The position numbers were made by a program, and so were the translations under genes. Of a stretch of DNA of 38,308 bases, positions 15,663 to 24,327 are shown piece after piece. Within the stretch, counting starts at the first letter, position 1. Each line of letters starts with the position of its first letter. The notes beneath the pieces are model-generated. The model was given only the letters and a program-made list of their open reading frames with translations. It ran no database searches and was not told the DNA's origin. The stretch comes from an uncultured Saprospiraceae bacterium (GTDB taxonomy: Bacteria; Bacteroidota; Bacteroidia; Chitinophagales; Saprospiraceae): contig CALHAM010000069.1 of the NCBI GenBank assembly GCA_937934275.1, positions 1 to 38,308 of the forward strand, written 5' to 3'.

Positions 15663-17996
15663 ATGCACCGCTATCGAAATTGGCTACTGGCGATTTACGG
15701 CTTAGCCGTGGCTGCCAGCGTATTCTTGCTCATGCGCCTGACGTTTTCGTTCGACTTTGAGCAATTCTTCCCCAAAGGCGACCCCGACTGGGAGTTCTTT
15801 AAGTCGTACATCCAGGATTTTGAGAGCGACGACAACTTTCTACTGGTCGCTTTTGAGCGCAAGGAAGGTGTTTTTGAGCAGGCCTTTTTGCAACAAGTGC
15901 ACGACTTTACATTGAGGGCCAAAAGCCTGCCCAACGTAACGACAGCGATGTCGCTGACGACGGTGCGCTACCCCCTGCGCACGCCTTTTGGCATCACGGC
16001 CGTGCCGGCCATCCACTTGGACGACACAACCTACTACGCCAGCGACCGCGAGCGGGTGCTGCAGGATAAGCGCCTGGTGCACAACCTCATTTCGGAAGAC
16101 GCGACGGCGCTCACGGTCGTGCTCAAGACCGTCAACCAAAGCACTTATGAGCAGTCGGTAGCGCTGATGGAGGCGCTGGATAGCCTGGTGGCGCAGTATG
16201 CGTTTGAAGGCGTATATCGGCTGGGGCGCGCGTACTTTCACCGCGACATGGTGGCCATGCAAAAGCGCGAGATCGCCGTCTCGACGTTCATTGCGGTTTT
16301 GCTGGCCTCGGCTATTTTGTTCTTCATCTTTCGCCGTTGGCGCACGGTGCTGCTAGCAATGACAGGCATTGGTCTGGCGCTGTTGTTTTTTCTCGCCCTG
16401 CTCAGCCTACTGGGGCGCGAGCTCAACGCGTTAGCGGCTCTATATCCCATTCTAATGTGTATTGTGGGCGTGGCCGACACCATTCACCTGACGACTAAGT
16501 ACATAGATGAATTGGAGAAGGGTCGCCTGCCTTCACAAGCCATTCGCATTACAGTGCGCGAGATAGGGTTGGCCACGTTCATAACGTGCATTACAACGGC
16601 CATCGGCTTTCTGTCGCTGCTGACCAATCGCACCGAGCCGATTCAGGCCTTTGGCGTCAATGCGGCGCTGGGGGTGATACTGGCCTTTGTGGTCATTTAC
16701 GGCTGGCTGTGGATTTGGCTGCCTCGCTTCCAACGCGAACAGCTCCTTCGACCCACGCCAGAATGGGCCTTCTGGGAGCGCCTGATGCACCATGTATACG
16801 CGTTCACGCGCACGCACCAGCGCCACATTGCTTGGGTTTTTGGTGCAGCGTTTGGGGTTTCGCTGCTTGGCATCTGGCAGATTAATACCGACTACCGCAT
16901 CCGGCAAAATCTGCCGCGCGGAGCGCAGATTACGCGCGACTTCTTGTTCTTCGAGCAAAAGTTTGCCGGTTTCCGCCCCTTGGAGATTGCCGTCTTTCCG
17001 CAGCAAGGGCTGGCTGCCGACGACCCCGCCGTACTGCGCCAAATGGATAAGGTAGAGCAACGCTTAGAACACTATCCGCCTATTCGGGCGCACAGCTCCA
17101 TCAACGACCTGTATCGAAGCCTTCACGCCATGCACGAAGGCAACCGAGCAGAAGCCTATCGCCTGCCCGACAGCGATGAGGAGTTGCAGCGCTATCGGCG
17201 CTTGGCCGAGCGCCTGCCCAACCCAGCGGCAGAGGTGTTGCTGAGCAAAAACCGCGACAAAGCCCGCATTGCTGCACGCATCCAAGATATTGGGCGAGAC
17301 TCCATTGCCCTCATTCAAAGCGACTTAGAGCAATGGATCGCCCAAAACACCCACCCCGACACCGTGCGCTTTCGCATTACTGGCACCGGCGTGGTGGTAG
17401 ACAAAAACTCCGCCTACATCCGAGATAACATGCTGGAAGGCCTCATCCCATCGGTGCTGACGGTGGCCTTGCTAATGGCTTTCCTTTTTCGAGACGCGCG
17501 CTTAGTGCTCATTTTCACTCTTCCCAACATTTTGCCGCTGTTCTTTGCCGGGGCGCTCATCGGCTTTCTAGGCATTCCGCTGGAAGCAGGCGTAGCCACG
17601 GTGTTTAGCATTGTCTTTGGTATTGCTACCGACGACACGGTGCATTTTCTAAGCACTTTCCGCCTCTGCCGCAGCCGAGGGCTGAGCGTGGAGCAGTCGC
17701 TAAGGACGACACTGCTCGAGACGGGAAAGGCCATGACCCTGGGCAGCATCATTCTGTTCTTCAGCTTTTTAGTGATGCTCTTTTCGGTGCATCCGCCCTC
17801 AGTGATTGTGGGCGTGCTCGTCAGCATTACGCTGGTGGGTGCCTTGCTTTGCGACTTATATCTATCGCCCGTGTTGGTGCGCTGGCTGCTGCGCGATAAA
17901 GCCCTCACAGCAGCCGAGCGGCCGTCGGCTGCTAACGGCGAGGCGAAGCGACAGGCATGGAGTCCAATCGAGGTGCGCTCTTCGGAACTCGAATAG
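15663..17996 (+). CDS. RND/MMPL-family exporter
   Basis: 777 residues from ATG 15663 (MHRYRNWLLAIYG...); a TTG start nine codons earlier is possible but less likely. The topology is the duplicated RND plan: one membrane helix near the N-terminus (~5-25), a large periplasmic loop starting FDFEQFFPKGDPDWEFFK, a five-helix bundle (~210-365), a second helix and loop, and a second bundle (~590-750). Conserved GVADTIHL and GIATDDTVHFLS stretches carry the aspartates typical of proton-coupled MMPL/HpnN-like transporters in the middle of the bundles. It belongs to the 'predicted exporters of the RND superfamily' group that exports lipids or hopanoids in other bacteria; the substrate here is unknown. 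The last 65 bp overlap the convergent redoxin gene. Confidence 0.9.
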   Translation: MHRYRNWLLAIYGLAVAASVFLLMRLTFSFDFEQFFPKGDPDWEFFKSYIQDFESDDNFLLVAFERKEGVFEQAFLQQVHDFTLRAKSLPNVTTAMSLTTVRYPLRTPFGITAVPAIHLDDTTYYASDRERVLQDKRLVHNLISEDATALTVVLKTVNQSTYEQSVALMEALDSLVAQYAFEGVYRLGRAYFHRDMVAMQKREIAVSTFIAVLLASAILFFIFRRWRTVLLAMTGIGLALLFFLALLSLLGRELNALAALYPILMCIVGVADTIHLTTKYIDELEKGRLPSQAIRITVREIGLATFITCITTAIGFLSLLTNRTEPIQAFGVNAALGVILAFVVIYGWLWIWLPRFQREQLLRPTPEWAFWERLMHHVYAFTRTHQRHIAWVFGAAFGVSLLGIWQINTDYRIRQNLPRGAQITRDFLFFEQKFAGFRPLEIAVFPQQGLAADDPAVLRQMDKVEQRLEHYPPIRAHSSINDLYRSLHAMHEGNRAEAYRLPDSDEELQRYRRLAERLPNPAAEVLLSKNRDKARIAARIQDIGRDSIALIQSDLEQWIAQNTHPDTVRFRITGTGVVVDKNSAYIRDNMLEGLIPSVLTVALLMAFLFRDARLVLIFTLPNILPLFFAGALIGFLGIPLEAGVATVFSIVFGIATDDTVHFLSTFRLCRSRGLSVEQSLRTTLLETGKAMTLGSIILFFSFLVMLFSVHPPSVIVGVLVSITLVGALLCDLYLSPVLVRWLLRDKALTAAERPSAANGEAKRQAWSPIEVRSSELE

Positions 17997-18576
17997 GACA
18001 GCCAATGGCCTGCGTGATGTCGGGGTAGGGGCGCTCGCCGCGCATCAGAGCAGCAATGGCATTTTCTAAGTAGCGCTTCTTGACCGCTTGCGGGCTTTCA
18101 GGGTTGTCATCGATGCTGCCGATATAGCGCACGATGCGCGCCTTGTCGAGCAGATAGACGTGCGGTGTCCGAGAGGCTCCGAAGCGACTGTGCACCACCT
18201 GGGCCGAGTCTTGCAAGTACGCAAAGGGATAGCGCTTAGCTTTGGCACGAGCGCGCATTTTTTCGAAGGAGTCTTCTGGAAATAAGATGGGGCTGGTAGG
18301 GTTAATGGCTAATACCGGATAACCCTTAGGCGCATACTTCTTGTGCAGCTGAATGATGCGGTCCTCATAGAGTTCGGCATAGGGGCAGTGAAGGCAGGTG
18401 AAGATGATGATCACGCCTTCTGCAGAGTCGTAATCGGACAGCGAGACCATACGGCCGTCCACATTGCGAAGGGTGAAGTCCTCGACTTTATCGCCAATGG
18501 TATATTTGGAGGCAACATCGGCAAATGCACAAAGGAGTGCTCCACTCAGGGCGAGCGAGAGGAAATGTATTTTCAT
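17932..18576 (-). CDS. Exported redoxin (AhpC/TSA-like, TCxHCP type)
   Basis: 214 residues from ATG 18576. Residues 1-19 form a signal peptide (ALLCAFA). The thioredoxin-fold core has the active-site sequence FTCLHCPYAELYEDR with C61 and C64, matching the redoxin subgroup usually annotated 'thioredoxin family / AhpC-TSA' with T-C-x-H-C-P. SRTPHVYLLD carries the cis-proline and the late IGCPI is also typical of the group. A periplasmic thiol-disulfide or peroxidase role is inferred. It follows the TlpA-like gene by 56 bp in the same direction, probably one transcript. The 3' end overlaps the MMPL exporter gene tail-to-tail by 65 bp. Confidence 0.88.
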   Translation of the reverse strand: MKIHFLSLALSGALLCAFADVASKYTIGDKVEDFTLRNVDGRMVSLSDYDSAEGVIIIFTCLHCPYAELYEDRIIQLHKKYAPKGYPVLAINPTSPILFPEDSFEKMRARAKAKRYPFAYLQDSAQVVHSRFGASRTPHVYLLDKARIVRYIGSIDDNPESPQAVKKRYLENAIAALMRGERPYPDITQAIGCPIRVPKSAPRLDSMPVASPRR

Positions 18577-18632
18577 AGCCAAACGTAGGGGGGTATGTGA
18601 AAGATCGGCTGCGAAAAAAGTCAGGGGAGGTA

Positions 18633-19160
18633 CTAGTTGGTTATTCCAGTGGGCGGGGGCACGCCAATGCGCTCGTAGAAGCGAAAGATAAAGTCCTCTA
18701 AGTCTTTCATTTGTTCAAATTCGCCGGCGTAAAAGTCGCGCTCTTTTCCTCTGATCAGGAGAGTGGCTGGGATGGCTCCGAGCCAATTGCCGTCTACGCG
18801 CCGAATCCATTCGTCGTGCTCGGGGTCGGCCAGGAGGATGACCTCCGGAGAGAGCGGATTTGCGCGCAGGTAGGGAATTAATTTTTTTTCTAAATGGCTC
18901 TTAAAGTCCAAACTAACAAGGATGACTTCGAAGTCAGGGCTGGCGTATTTGGCGTGCAGCTGATTGAAATAAGGCAGTTCTTCGAGACAGGGCTTGCAAA
19001 ACGTCGCCCAAAAGTTGATGACCAAGAGCGTGGTGCTTTTGGCTTGCGCAATGCGCTCTTCCAATTCTGAAAAGTTGTCGTAAACCTTAAAGGCTTGGGC
19101 GCCCGAAATCTGGGGCGTCAGCAACGCAAGAAAAAAGGAGAGGGCGTAAAAAATCCGCAT
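18633..19160 (-). CDS. TlpA/ResA-like thioredoxin
   Basis: 175 residues. Signal peptide ~1-21 (ending SGAQA), then a thioredoxin fold with WATFCKPCLEELPYF (C55-x-x-C58) and cis-proline in GAIPATLLI. The C-x-P-C variant K-P is common in periplasmic TlpA-like reductases of Bacteroidota. It would reduce or exchange disulfides in the periplasm. First gene of a likely two-gene unit with the redoxin. I see no good TAnnTTTG box upstream, between 19160 and the zinc-ribbon gene. Confidence 0.88.
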   Translation of the reverse strand: MRIFYALSFFLALLTPQISGAQAFKVYDNFSELEERIAQAKSTTLLVINFWATFCKPCLEELPYFNQLHAKYASPDFEVILVSLDFKSHLEKKLIPYLRANPLSPEVILLADPEHDEWIRRVDGNWLGAIPATLLIRGKERDFYAGEFEQMKDLEDFIFRFYERIGVPPPTGITN

Positions 19161-19294
19161 GGCAGGAAACGCTTTAGCAGTTAGAGGGTAGTATTAAAAA
19201 AACACCGCAAGAAACGACAATCCATGGAAATAACCAGCGCCCTTAAGCGGGTTTTTCCGAAAATTTTCGACATAAGGAGCGGTGTTTAAAACAC
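19161..19294. other. Intergenic segment with several dyads
   Basis: Between the TlpA-like gene and the zinc-ribbon gene's terminator. It contains AAACACCGC (about 19198-19206) facing its inverse GCGGTGTTT about 70 bp later (19279-19288), a perfect CGAAAATTTTCG palindrome (19258-19269), and GTGTTT-A-AAACAC just before the terminator. No open reading frame or RNA family is recognised. Confidence 0.4.
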
Positions 19295-19324
19295 AAGGCC
19301 CTCAAATTTTCGTTTGAGGGCCTT
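19295..19324 (-). terminator. Strong hairpin terminator after the zinc-ribbon gene
   Basis: A perfect 12-bp stem AAGGCCCTCAAA / TTTGAGGGCCTT with a 6-base loop (19307-19312). It lies 27 bp beyond the stop of the minus-strand zinc-ribbon gene; read on the minus strand the stem is followed by GTGTTTTAAAC, moderately U-rich. It separates the Nif3/zinc-ribbon unit from the TlpA-like gene. Confidence 0.85.
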
Positions 19325-19351
19325 ATATTCAAAACCAATGCCAGATTTATT

Positions 19352-20113
19352 TTACGCGGGAACGGTAGTGTCTGGATGAGCGATGGAGTGATCGACGAGA
19401 ATACGGCCGCAGTGTTCGCAAGCGATGATTTTCTTGTGCAAGCCGATTTCTAACTGTACTTGAGGGGGCACAGCATTGAAGCAACCACCGCAAGCATCGC
19501 GCTCGATGGTAACGACGGCTAAGCCGTTGCGGTAGGTAGCGCGCATTTTGTCGTAGGCGCGCAGCAGGCGCTCTTCGATGCCTTCGCGCGCCTTTTGGCT
19601 TTGTTGGCGCAGAGCGTTTTCCTCGGCTTCGGTGCGAGCAATGATGGCTTGGAGTTCTACTTTTTTCACCTCTAAGTCTTTTTGACGAGCGGCCAAACGG
19701 GCCGAAGTGGTTTCGAGCATTTCTTTTTGGGCGTCCACTTTGCCACGCGCTTGGCGAATGTGTTTTTCGGCCAACTGAATTTCTACCTCAGCCATTTCAA
19801 TCTCCTTTGTCAGGGCCTCGTATTCGCGGTTGTTCTTTACCTCATCGAGCTGTTTCCGATATTTTTTGAGCAAGTTCTCGTATTCTTTGATCTTGGCCTG
19901 CTTCTCTGCAATCTCGGTTTCAATCTCCTTGATAATGCCGCGTATCTTTTTGCATCGCGTTTCCAGACCAGCGATTTCATCTTCTAAGTCGGCCACCTCT
20001 ACCGGTAATTCGCCTTTAAGGGCCACAATTTCGTCCAATTGGGTGTCTACTTGCTGGAGGTGCCAGAGCTTGGCTAATTTTTCAGCGATGGCAGATTCAA
20101 CCGTAATTGTCAT
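19352..20113 (-). CDS. Coiled-coil protein with C4-type zinc ribbon (DUF164/CdsZ-like)
   Basis: 253 residues. Residues ~15-190 are a long charged coiled-coil hairpin (Glu/Lys/Gln-rich heptads) containing the family motif NNREYEALTKEIE (94-106). The C-terminal zinc ribbon has C208-x2-C211 and C232-x2-C235 (ACEHCGRILV). This is the family of Helicobacter FlgZ/HP0958 and chlamydial CdsZ, whose members bind nucleic acid or chaperone secretion components; in Bacteroidota the role is not known. It starts 77 bp after the Nif3-like gene in the same direction, a gene pair that is conserved in many Bacteroidota as far as I recall. Confidence 0.9.
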   Translation of the reverse strand: MTITVESAIAEKLAKLWHLQQVDTQLDEIVALKGELPVEVADLEDEIAGLETRCKKIRGIIKEIETEIAEKQAKIKEYENLLKKYRKQLDEVKNNREYEALTKEIEMAEVEIQLAEKHIRQARGKVDAQKEMLETTSARLAARQKDLEVKKVELQAIIARTEAEENALRQQSQKAREGIEERLLRAYDKMRATYRNGLAVVTIERDACGGCFNAVPPQVQLEIGLHKKIIACEHCGRILVDHSIAHPDTTVPA

Positions 20114-20190
20114 AGTAATGAGCTGCTATATGTGTGTGGTGAAATGTTGTACTTAGGAATGAGGCAAACCGAGGTTTTGAAGGGTATTTT

Positions 20191-20976
20191 TTAGAAGTAA
20201 AAAACCGGATTTGTTCTTAGGGCGGTCAAATGGAGTGCAAAAGTAGGAAATTTTTCTTGTACGATATCGCGCAAGAGTTCCATGGTAAATTGTTCGCTTT
20301 CGTAATGGCCTACATCAGCGACGAGGATGCGGCCGTCAGCGTCGAAGAATTCGTGGTACTTGAAATCTGCCGACACAAAAGCGTCGGCGCCCTGGGCGAT
20401 GGCTTGCGGCAAGAGGAAGCTGCCGGCACCGCCGCAAATAGCGACACGTCGTATGGGTTTGCCAAGCCATGCAGTATGGCGAATGCAGCCTGCCTGTAAG
20501 GCGTTTTTCAAGTGCCTGAGGAATTCCGCTTCGCTCATACCATTGGGCAGCTCCCCCAGTAAGCCGGCGCCGACGTCGGTGCTGCTCGGCCGCAAGGCGA
20601 GGATTTGCAGGTTCCTCAAGCCGATGTGTTTGGCCAGTTGAGCATTGACTCCTTGGCGCAGGACGTTGTCCAGGTTGGTGTGAATAGCGTAAATGGCCAC
20701 GTTGCGGCGGATGGCCTCCATGACGGTGCGCTCCACGTAAGAGTGCCCGTTGAGGCGCTTTAGCCCTCGAAAGACGATGGGATGATGCGCTACTATCAAA
20801 TTGCAACCTTTCTGCACGGCTTCGGCCACAATGGCCTCCGTAGAATCTAAGCAAAAGAGGACAGCGCTCACTTCTTGGTCGGGATGACCCACAATTAGCC
20901 CTGCATTATCGTAGGCCTCTTGCAAGTGAAGCGGCGCGATGGCCTCTAAAACATCGGTAACGTCTCTGACGCGCAT
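20191..20976 (-). CDS. Nif3-like dinuclear metal-center protein (short form)
   Basis: 261 residues. The metal ligands of the Nif3/YbgI family are visible: H64-H65 in AHHPIVFRG, D103 in HTNLDN, H224 and E228 in GHYESE. Family members form toroidal hexamers with a di-iron or di-zinc site; the annotation 'GTP cyclohydrolase I type 2' is disputed. Bacteroidota members usually have ~365 residues with an inserted PII/CutA-like domain; this one lacks it and is like E. coli YbgI (~247). It starts at ATG 20976; CAAGATTA at 21006-21013 (TAATCTTG on the minus strand) is a near match to the -7 consensus. Confidence 0.9.
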   Translation of the reverse strand: MRVRDVTDVLEAIAPLHLQEAYDNAGLIVGHPDQEVSAVLFCLDSTEAIVAEAVQKGCNLIVAHHPIVFRGLKRLNGHSYVERTVMEAIRRNVAIYAIHTNLDNVLRQGVNAQLAKHIGLRNLQILALRPSSTDVGAGLLGELPNGMSEAEFLRHLKNALQAGCIRHTAWLGKPIRRVAICGGAGSFLLPQAIAQGADAFVSADFKYHEFFDADGRILVADVGHYESEQFTMELLRDIVQEKFPTFALHLTALRTNPVFYF

Positions 20977-21029
20977 AGGACAAGCAGCGGGCTTCGTTAA
21001 AGGGGCAAGATTATCGCTTTTGCGCTGTT

Positions 21030-21057
21030 TTTGCGTAGTCTATTCGATGTAACTTTG
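21030..21057 (+). promoter_or_regulatory. tatA promoter (TTTG-N16-TAACTTTG)
   Basis: TTTG at 21030-21033 and a perfect -7 box TAACTTTG at 21050-21057 with a 16-base spacer. The predicted start near 21064 leaves a ~73-nt leader before the tatA ATG. The gap is divergent with the Nif3-like gene. Confidence 0.6.
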
Positions 21058-21136
21058 CAGAGTTCTTTCAGTCGGAGAAGCGTATCCTTTCACCTAGCTG
21101 CTGAGCAGCAATATAGCTTTTTAACCTTCAACCGTT

Positions 21137-21352
21137 ATGGCCATTCCAGCACTATTTATCGGCAACATCGGCGCCACAGAGCTCGTCCTTATCTTTTTGG
21201 TCGTACTTCTTTTGTTTGGCGGCAGTAAGATACCGGAGCTCATGCGCGGTCTTGGGCGCGGCATTCGAGAGTTCAACAATGCGCGCCACGCAGTGGAAGA
21301 CGAAATTCGCCAGGGCATGCGCGAAGCAGAAAAGAAGCCACTGGAGAAGTGA
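21137..21352 (+). CDS. tatA: Sec-independent protein translocase subunit TatA/TatE
   Basis: 71 residues. The plan is that of TatA: a short N-terminus, one membrane helix (~12-29, [19 protein letters not shown]) with the hallmark polar residue before it and the F-G-x-x-(K)-(I/L)-P hinge, then an amphipathic helix ([16 protein letters not shown]) and a charged tail. It oligomerises to form the pathway for folded Tat substrates across the inner membrane. tatC is not next to it. TatA versus TatB cannot be fully separated by sequence, but the short tail favours TatA. It is a single-gene unit with its own promoter and a hairpin behind it. Confidence 0.95.
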   Translation: MAIPALFIGNIGATELVLIFLVVLLLFGGSKIPELMRGLGRGIREFNNARHAVEDEIRQGMREAEKKPLEK

Positions 21353-21373
21353 GTATCTGTATTTAGCGGTTTC

Positions 21374-21410
21374 AACGGGCTGCCTTCAGGAGTTTCTGAG
21401 GCAGCCCGTT
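21374..21410. terminator. Hairpin between convergent tatA and the T9SS type B gene
   Basis: A 12-bp perfect stem AACGGGCTGCCT / AGGCAGCCCGTT (21374-21385 and 21399-21410), extended by CAG/CTG across one bulged T. No strong U-run follows on either strand, so it may act as a bidirectional terminator or a 3'-end stabiliser. It starts 21 bp after the tatA stop and ends 22 bp before the convergent stop. Confidence 0.7.
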
Positions 21411-21432
21411 GTGCGTGGAGGGGGGAGTAGCA

Positions 21433-24177
21433 CTAGCGTCCGCCGCGGCTGAGTTCGATGAAACCGCTCAGGGGTTCGGGGCGCAGCTCGATGCCGCCGA
21501 CGCGGCGCTCATAGACCTTGCAAAGGTAAAAATAGGTGCCTTCAGGCACATCGGTTCCAGCGCTGTTGCGCCCGTCCCATTCGATGGCGGGGTTGTTGGT
21601 TTCAAAGATGAGGTTGCCCCACCGATTGAAGATTTGCATGTCGACGCGCTCGATAAAGCGCCAGCCTGGGAAGGGGCGGAAGACGTCGTTGAAGCCGTCG
21701 CCGTTGGGCGAGAAGGCATTGGGCAGCTCGTAATTGGGGCAGTTGTCGGTGCATACGGGCAGGCTCAAGGGGCTTTGGTTACCCAAGGAGTCTTCGGCCG
21801 AGATGGCATAGCAGCCCGCTAAGCCTTGGGGCTGCACGTGTGTCCAGCTGGTGTTAGATGCCCCTTCGATGGTAGTCAGTAAGGCGAGTGGCTCGCCTAC
21901 GAAGGGCTTGAACCACAAGTAATAGCGCACTACATCACCGGCATCGGGGCAGCTCAGAGCAGGGTTGTTCCACTGTAAGAAGTTTTCGTAGGGAGGGTCG
22001 GGAGGCGTTGTGCTGCCGCCGTTACACAGGTTGCTCACCGTTAGCGTAGGTGTGCAAGGCGGTACCGTATCGATGGGCACACCACAGGCAATTTGCGAGC
22101 GATTGAGCAACGGCTCTCGGATACCGGCAATGCTGTAGGTACCGACGCTGCGCACGTAGTAGCAATACTCGGTCTCGTTGTCCAAGCCTTGGTCGGTGTA
22201 GGTGGATGAAGTGGTGGTAGCGATGGAGTCGAACTGGCCCGTGGTATTGTTGCGCCGATAGACGATGTATTGGTAGTTGGTCCAGGGCACGTCTTCAAGC
22301 CAAGTGAGGATGTTGACCTTGTCGGAGGATTTGATCCGGAGGAAGACCGACGAGGCCTCATCGGTGGCGCCAAAAGGGACGTTGAAGGCGCCTCCGACAA
22401 AGAAGTCTACCCGGTAATGATAGGGCTGTCCGCTGGTGTTCAGGCCAGTATCGGTGAAGCAGGTGTCGTTGGCTTGCCAGAAATTATCGGCTGTAAAGGT
22501 GGCTACGGGCTGCAAAGTGCCGCCGGCAATGTCGGGAGCGCGCAGCAATACGTAGCGATAAGGGCCTGGATTGACGAGCGTATCCAAGTCTTCTGCCACG
22601 GGTTTTGTCCAGCAGACCTCGATTTGCCCTTGCTGCGCATCGGTCTGTTCTACAGAGACCTGTACCATAAGCGGCAGGTCGCGCGGCAATTGGGCGCAGG
22701 CCTCGTTGGAGGGCAAGCTCTCAACAATGTTGTACGGATAGCCACCCGCCGACCGACGCGCAAAAAGCGCGACAATGCGGTAACAATAGGTACGCCCGCG
22801 CTCCACTTGCGCATCGCGAAAATAGTAGCGCCCATTGAGCTCTTCGCGCGTTACAAACACGATGCGCGTATACCCCCGACCCGCCAAACCGGGTGTGCAA
22901 GAGTCGGGCACGAAGGGATTGGAGCCCTCGCGCCTCCAAACAGAAAAGCCCAAAAAATAGTTGTCGGCCGCATTTTCACAGAAATAAGGCTTCTGCCAAG
23001 TTACCTCAATTGCTCCAGCCTGTGCTGTGGCCTGCACCTCTCGGGGCGGCGGGCCAACGACGCGAATATTGACGGTTTTCAGGAAGGCTAGCTGAGGTGC
23101 GCTGGGGTTAAGGGAGTCCACTGCTTTAAATACCATCGTGTGGGGGAAATTCGATATGTGCTCGCAGGACGTTTGCCAGCGAAACACCCCCGTTACGGGC
23201 GGCTGAACAAAACCCGATGGCGCCGTGAACTGCGCTGGGCTAATCGCCTGCACCATAGGGCCGCCCGAAGCGCTCAGCGATACAAAGTTGCCCGAGTCAG
23301 GGTCGGTGCCGACTACGGAAAATTCGATTAATTGGCCAGCTATTACGCACAAGTCATTGGGCGCTTGCACCAGCGGCGGGTTGTTTTGGCAGGCCGTTAC
23401 GAAGATTTGCATGTCGCGCGTGGTCGTGTCTATGGGCACGCCGTTGCGCCAAGAGATGACGAGAATGGTCAGGTTGTACTCGCCGGGCTGCTGAGGCGAC
23501 ATCCACAGAATATCGCCGGTGCGCTCGTTTAGCTGCAAGATGTTGTTTGGCCCTGGGCCAATTTCGTTGGGGAAGCTGTAGTTAGGCACATTGACGCCAA
23601 TAGACTGCTTGGGAATGCTCAAGCGATAAGAAAGACTATCTAAGTCCGGGTCGTAAGCGTTGGGATTGTGCCGAAAAGGCCGTCCCACGCAGGCGTTGTC
23701 AATGGGCGACTGCAGCAAGTACGGCGTGGTGTTATTGCCGCCAAACTGCGGGTCGAGAAAGGTGTAGATGGTCTCAATGTGAAACGGGATGTTCTCCGAC
23801 TGCGGCGGGTTGACGTTGACGATACCGGCATTGCGGTTGGGGTCGGTCATGGAGATGCGGTAGCGCGCCGGACCGGCATACGTGTGCGTGGCAATGTAGA
23901 TGTTGTATTTAACTTCGTTGCTCAGCGCAACCCCCTTGCCGCCGCCATTGACGCGACCCACCTGCTCGCAGGAGCCGTCGCCCCAGCAAATGGTCAGCGT
24001 GTCGCGGTCGGCGCTAATGCTCAGCGTGCGCGTCCAAGTGATGATGGTGGCGCGCACCGTCAACGGGCCGATCTGCTCGATGTGTATCTCACCGCCCCGA
24101 TTGTGGGTGGCGCGCCCCACAAGGGGGAAGAGTACGGCGGCGACTGTGGCCATGACTAGGCGTGCGTATACTGTCAT
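21433..24177 (-). CDS. Large secreted protein with T9SS type B (CHU_C) sorting domain
   Basis: 914 residues. Signal peptide ~1-23 (MTVYARLVMATVAAVLFPLVGRA; a start at the internal Met9 is possible). After THNRGGEI come β-sandwich modules of PKD/cadherin-like type (residues ~30-380, with NAYDPDLDSLSYRLS and DPDSGNFVSLSAS, the D-P-D-x-D-x-L calcium/turn pattern). At least two fibronectin type III-like repeats (~385-800) follow, with tandem W-x-(K/N)-P / Y-x-Y-R-x-x features. The last ~99 residues (816-914: YELPNAFSPNGDGFNDVF ... FNRWGNLIFET ... WDGRNSAGTDVPEGTYFY) are the CHU_C type B sorting domain. It is a probable cell-surface adhesin or matrix protein exported by T9SS; no enzyme motif is seen. 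Confidence 0.92.
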   Translation of the reverse strand: MTVYARLVMATVAAVLFPLVGRATHNRGGEIHIEQIGPLTVRATIITWTRTLSISADRDTLTICWGDGSCEQVGRVNGGGKGVALSNEVKYNIYIATHTYAGPARYRISMTDPNRNAGIVNVNPPQSENIPFHIETIYTFLDPQFGGNNTTPYLLQSPIDNACVGRPFRHNPNAYDPDLDSLSYRLSIPKQSIGVNVPNYSFPNEIGPGPNNILQLNERTGDILWMSPQQPGEYNLTILVISWRNGVPIDTTTRDMQIFVTACQNNPPLVQAPNDLCVIAGQLIEFSVVGTDPDSGNFVSLSASGGPMVQAISPAQFTAPSGFVQPPVTGVFRWQTSCEHISNFPHTMVFKAVDSLNPSAPQLAFLKTVNIRVVGPPPREVQATAQAGAIEVTWQKPYFCENAADNYFLGFSVWRREGSNPFVPDSCTPGLAGRGYTRIVFVTREELNGRYYFRDAQVERGRTYCYRIVALFARRSAGGYPYNIVESLPSNEACAQLPRDLPLMVQVSVEQTDAQQGQIEVCWTKPVAEDLDTLVNPGPYRYVLLRAPDIAGGTLQPVATFTADNFWQANDTCFTDTGLNTSGQPYHYRVDFFVGGAFNVPFGATDEASSVFLRIKSSDKVNILTWLEDVPWTNYQYIVYRRNNTTGQFDSIATTTSSTYTDQGLDNETEYCYYVRSVGTYSIAGIREPLLNRSQIACGVPIDTVPPCTPTLTVSNLCNGGSTTPPDPPYENFLQWNNPALSCPDAGDVVRYYLWFKPFVGEPLALLTTIEGASNTSWTHVQPQGLAGCYAISAEDSLGNQSPLSLPVCTDNCPNYELPNAFSPNGDGFNDVFRPFPGWRFIERVDMQIFNRWGNLIFETNNPAIEWDGRNSAGTDVPEGTYFYLCKVYERRVGGIELRPEPLSGFIELSRGGR

Positions 24178-24202
24178 TTCTGGGTATTATTTCCTCAAAA
24201 GA

Positions 24203-24210
24203 CAAAGATA
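24203..24210 (-). promoter_or_regulatory. Bacteroidota -7 box TATCTTTG (minus strand)
   Basis: The complement of 24203-24210 is TATCTTTG, a perfect TAnnTTTG. It lies 25 bp upstream of the ATG (24177) of the T9SS type B gene. The -33 region is not obvious. Confidence 0.55.
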
Positions 24211-24327
24211 GGCGCGAGATGTTCCTCAGCGAGAGGCTTGTGCCTACTGAATAAAACGCCAAGCCTACACTGCGCAGTTTGGCTAATAGTGGCCATCGGG
24301 GTGTTTTTCTCAGGTTCGAGGCCGACG

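Noticed and set aside
22270-23091. 273-residue plus-strand frame inside the T9SS type B gene
   Set aside because: Shadow of the fibronectin-like repeats; no motif support.
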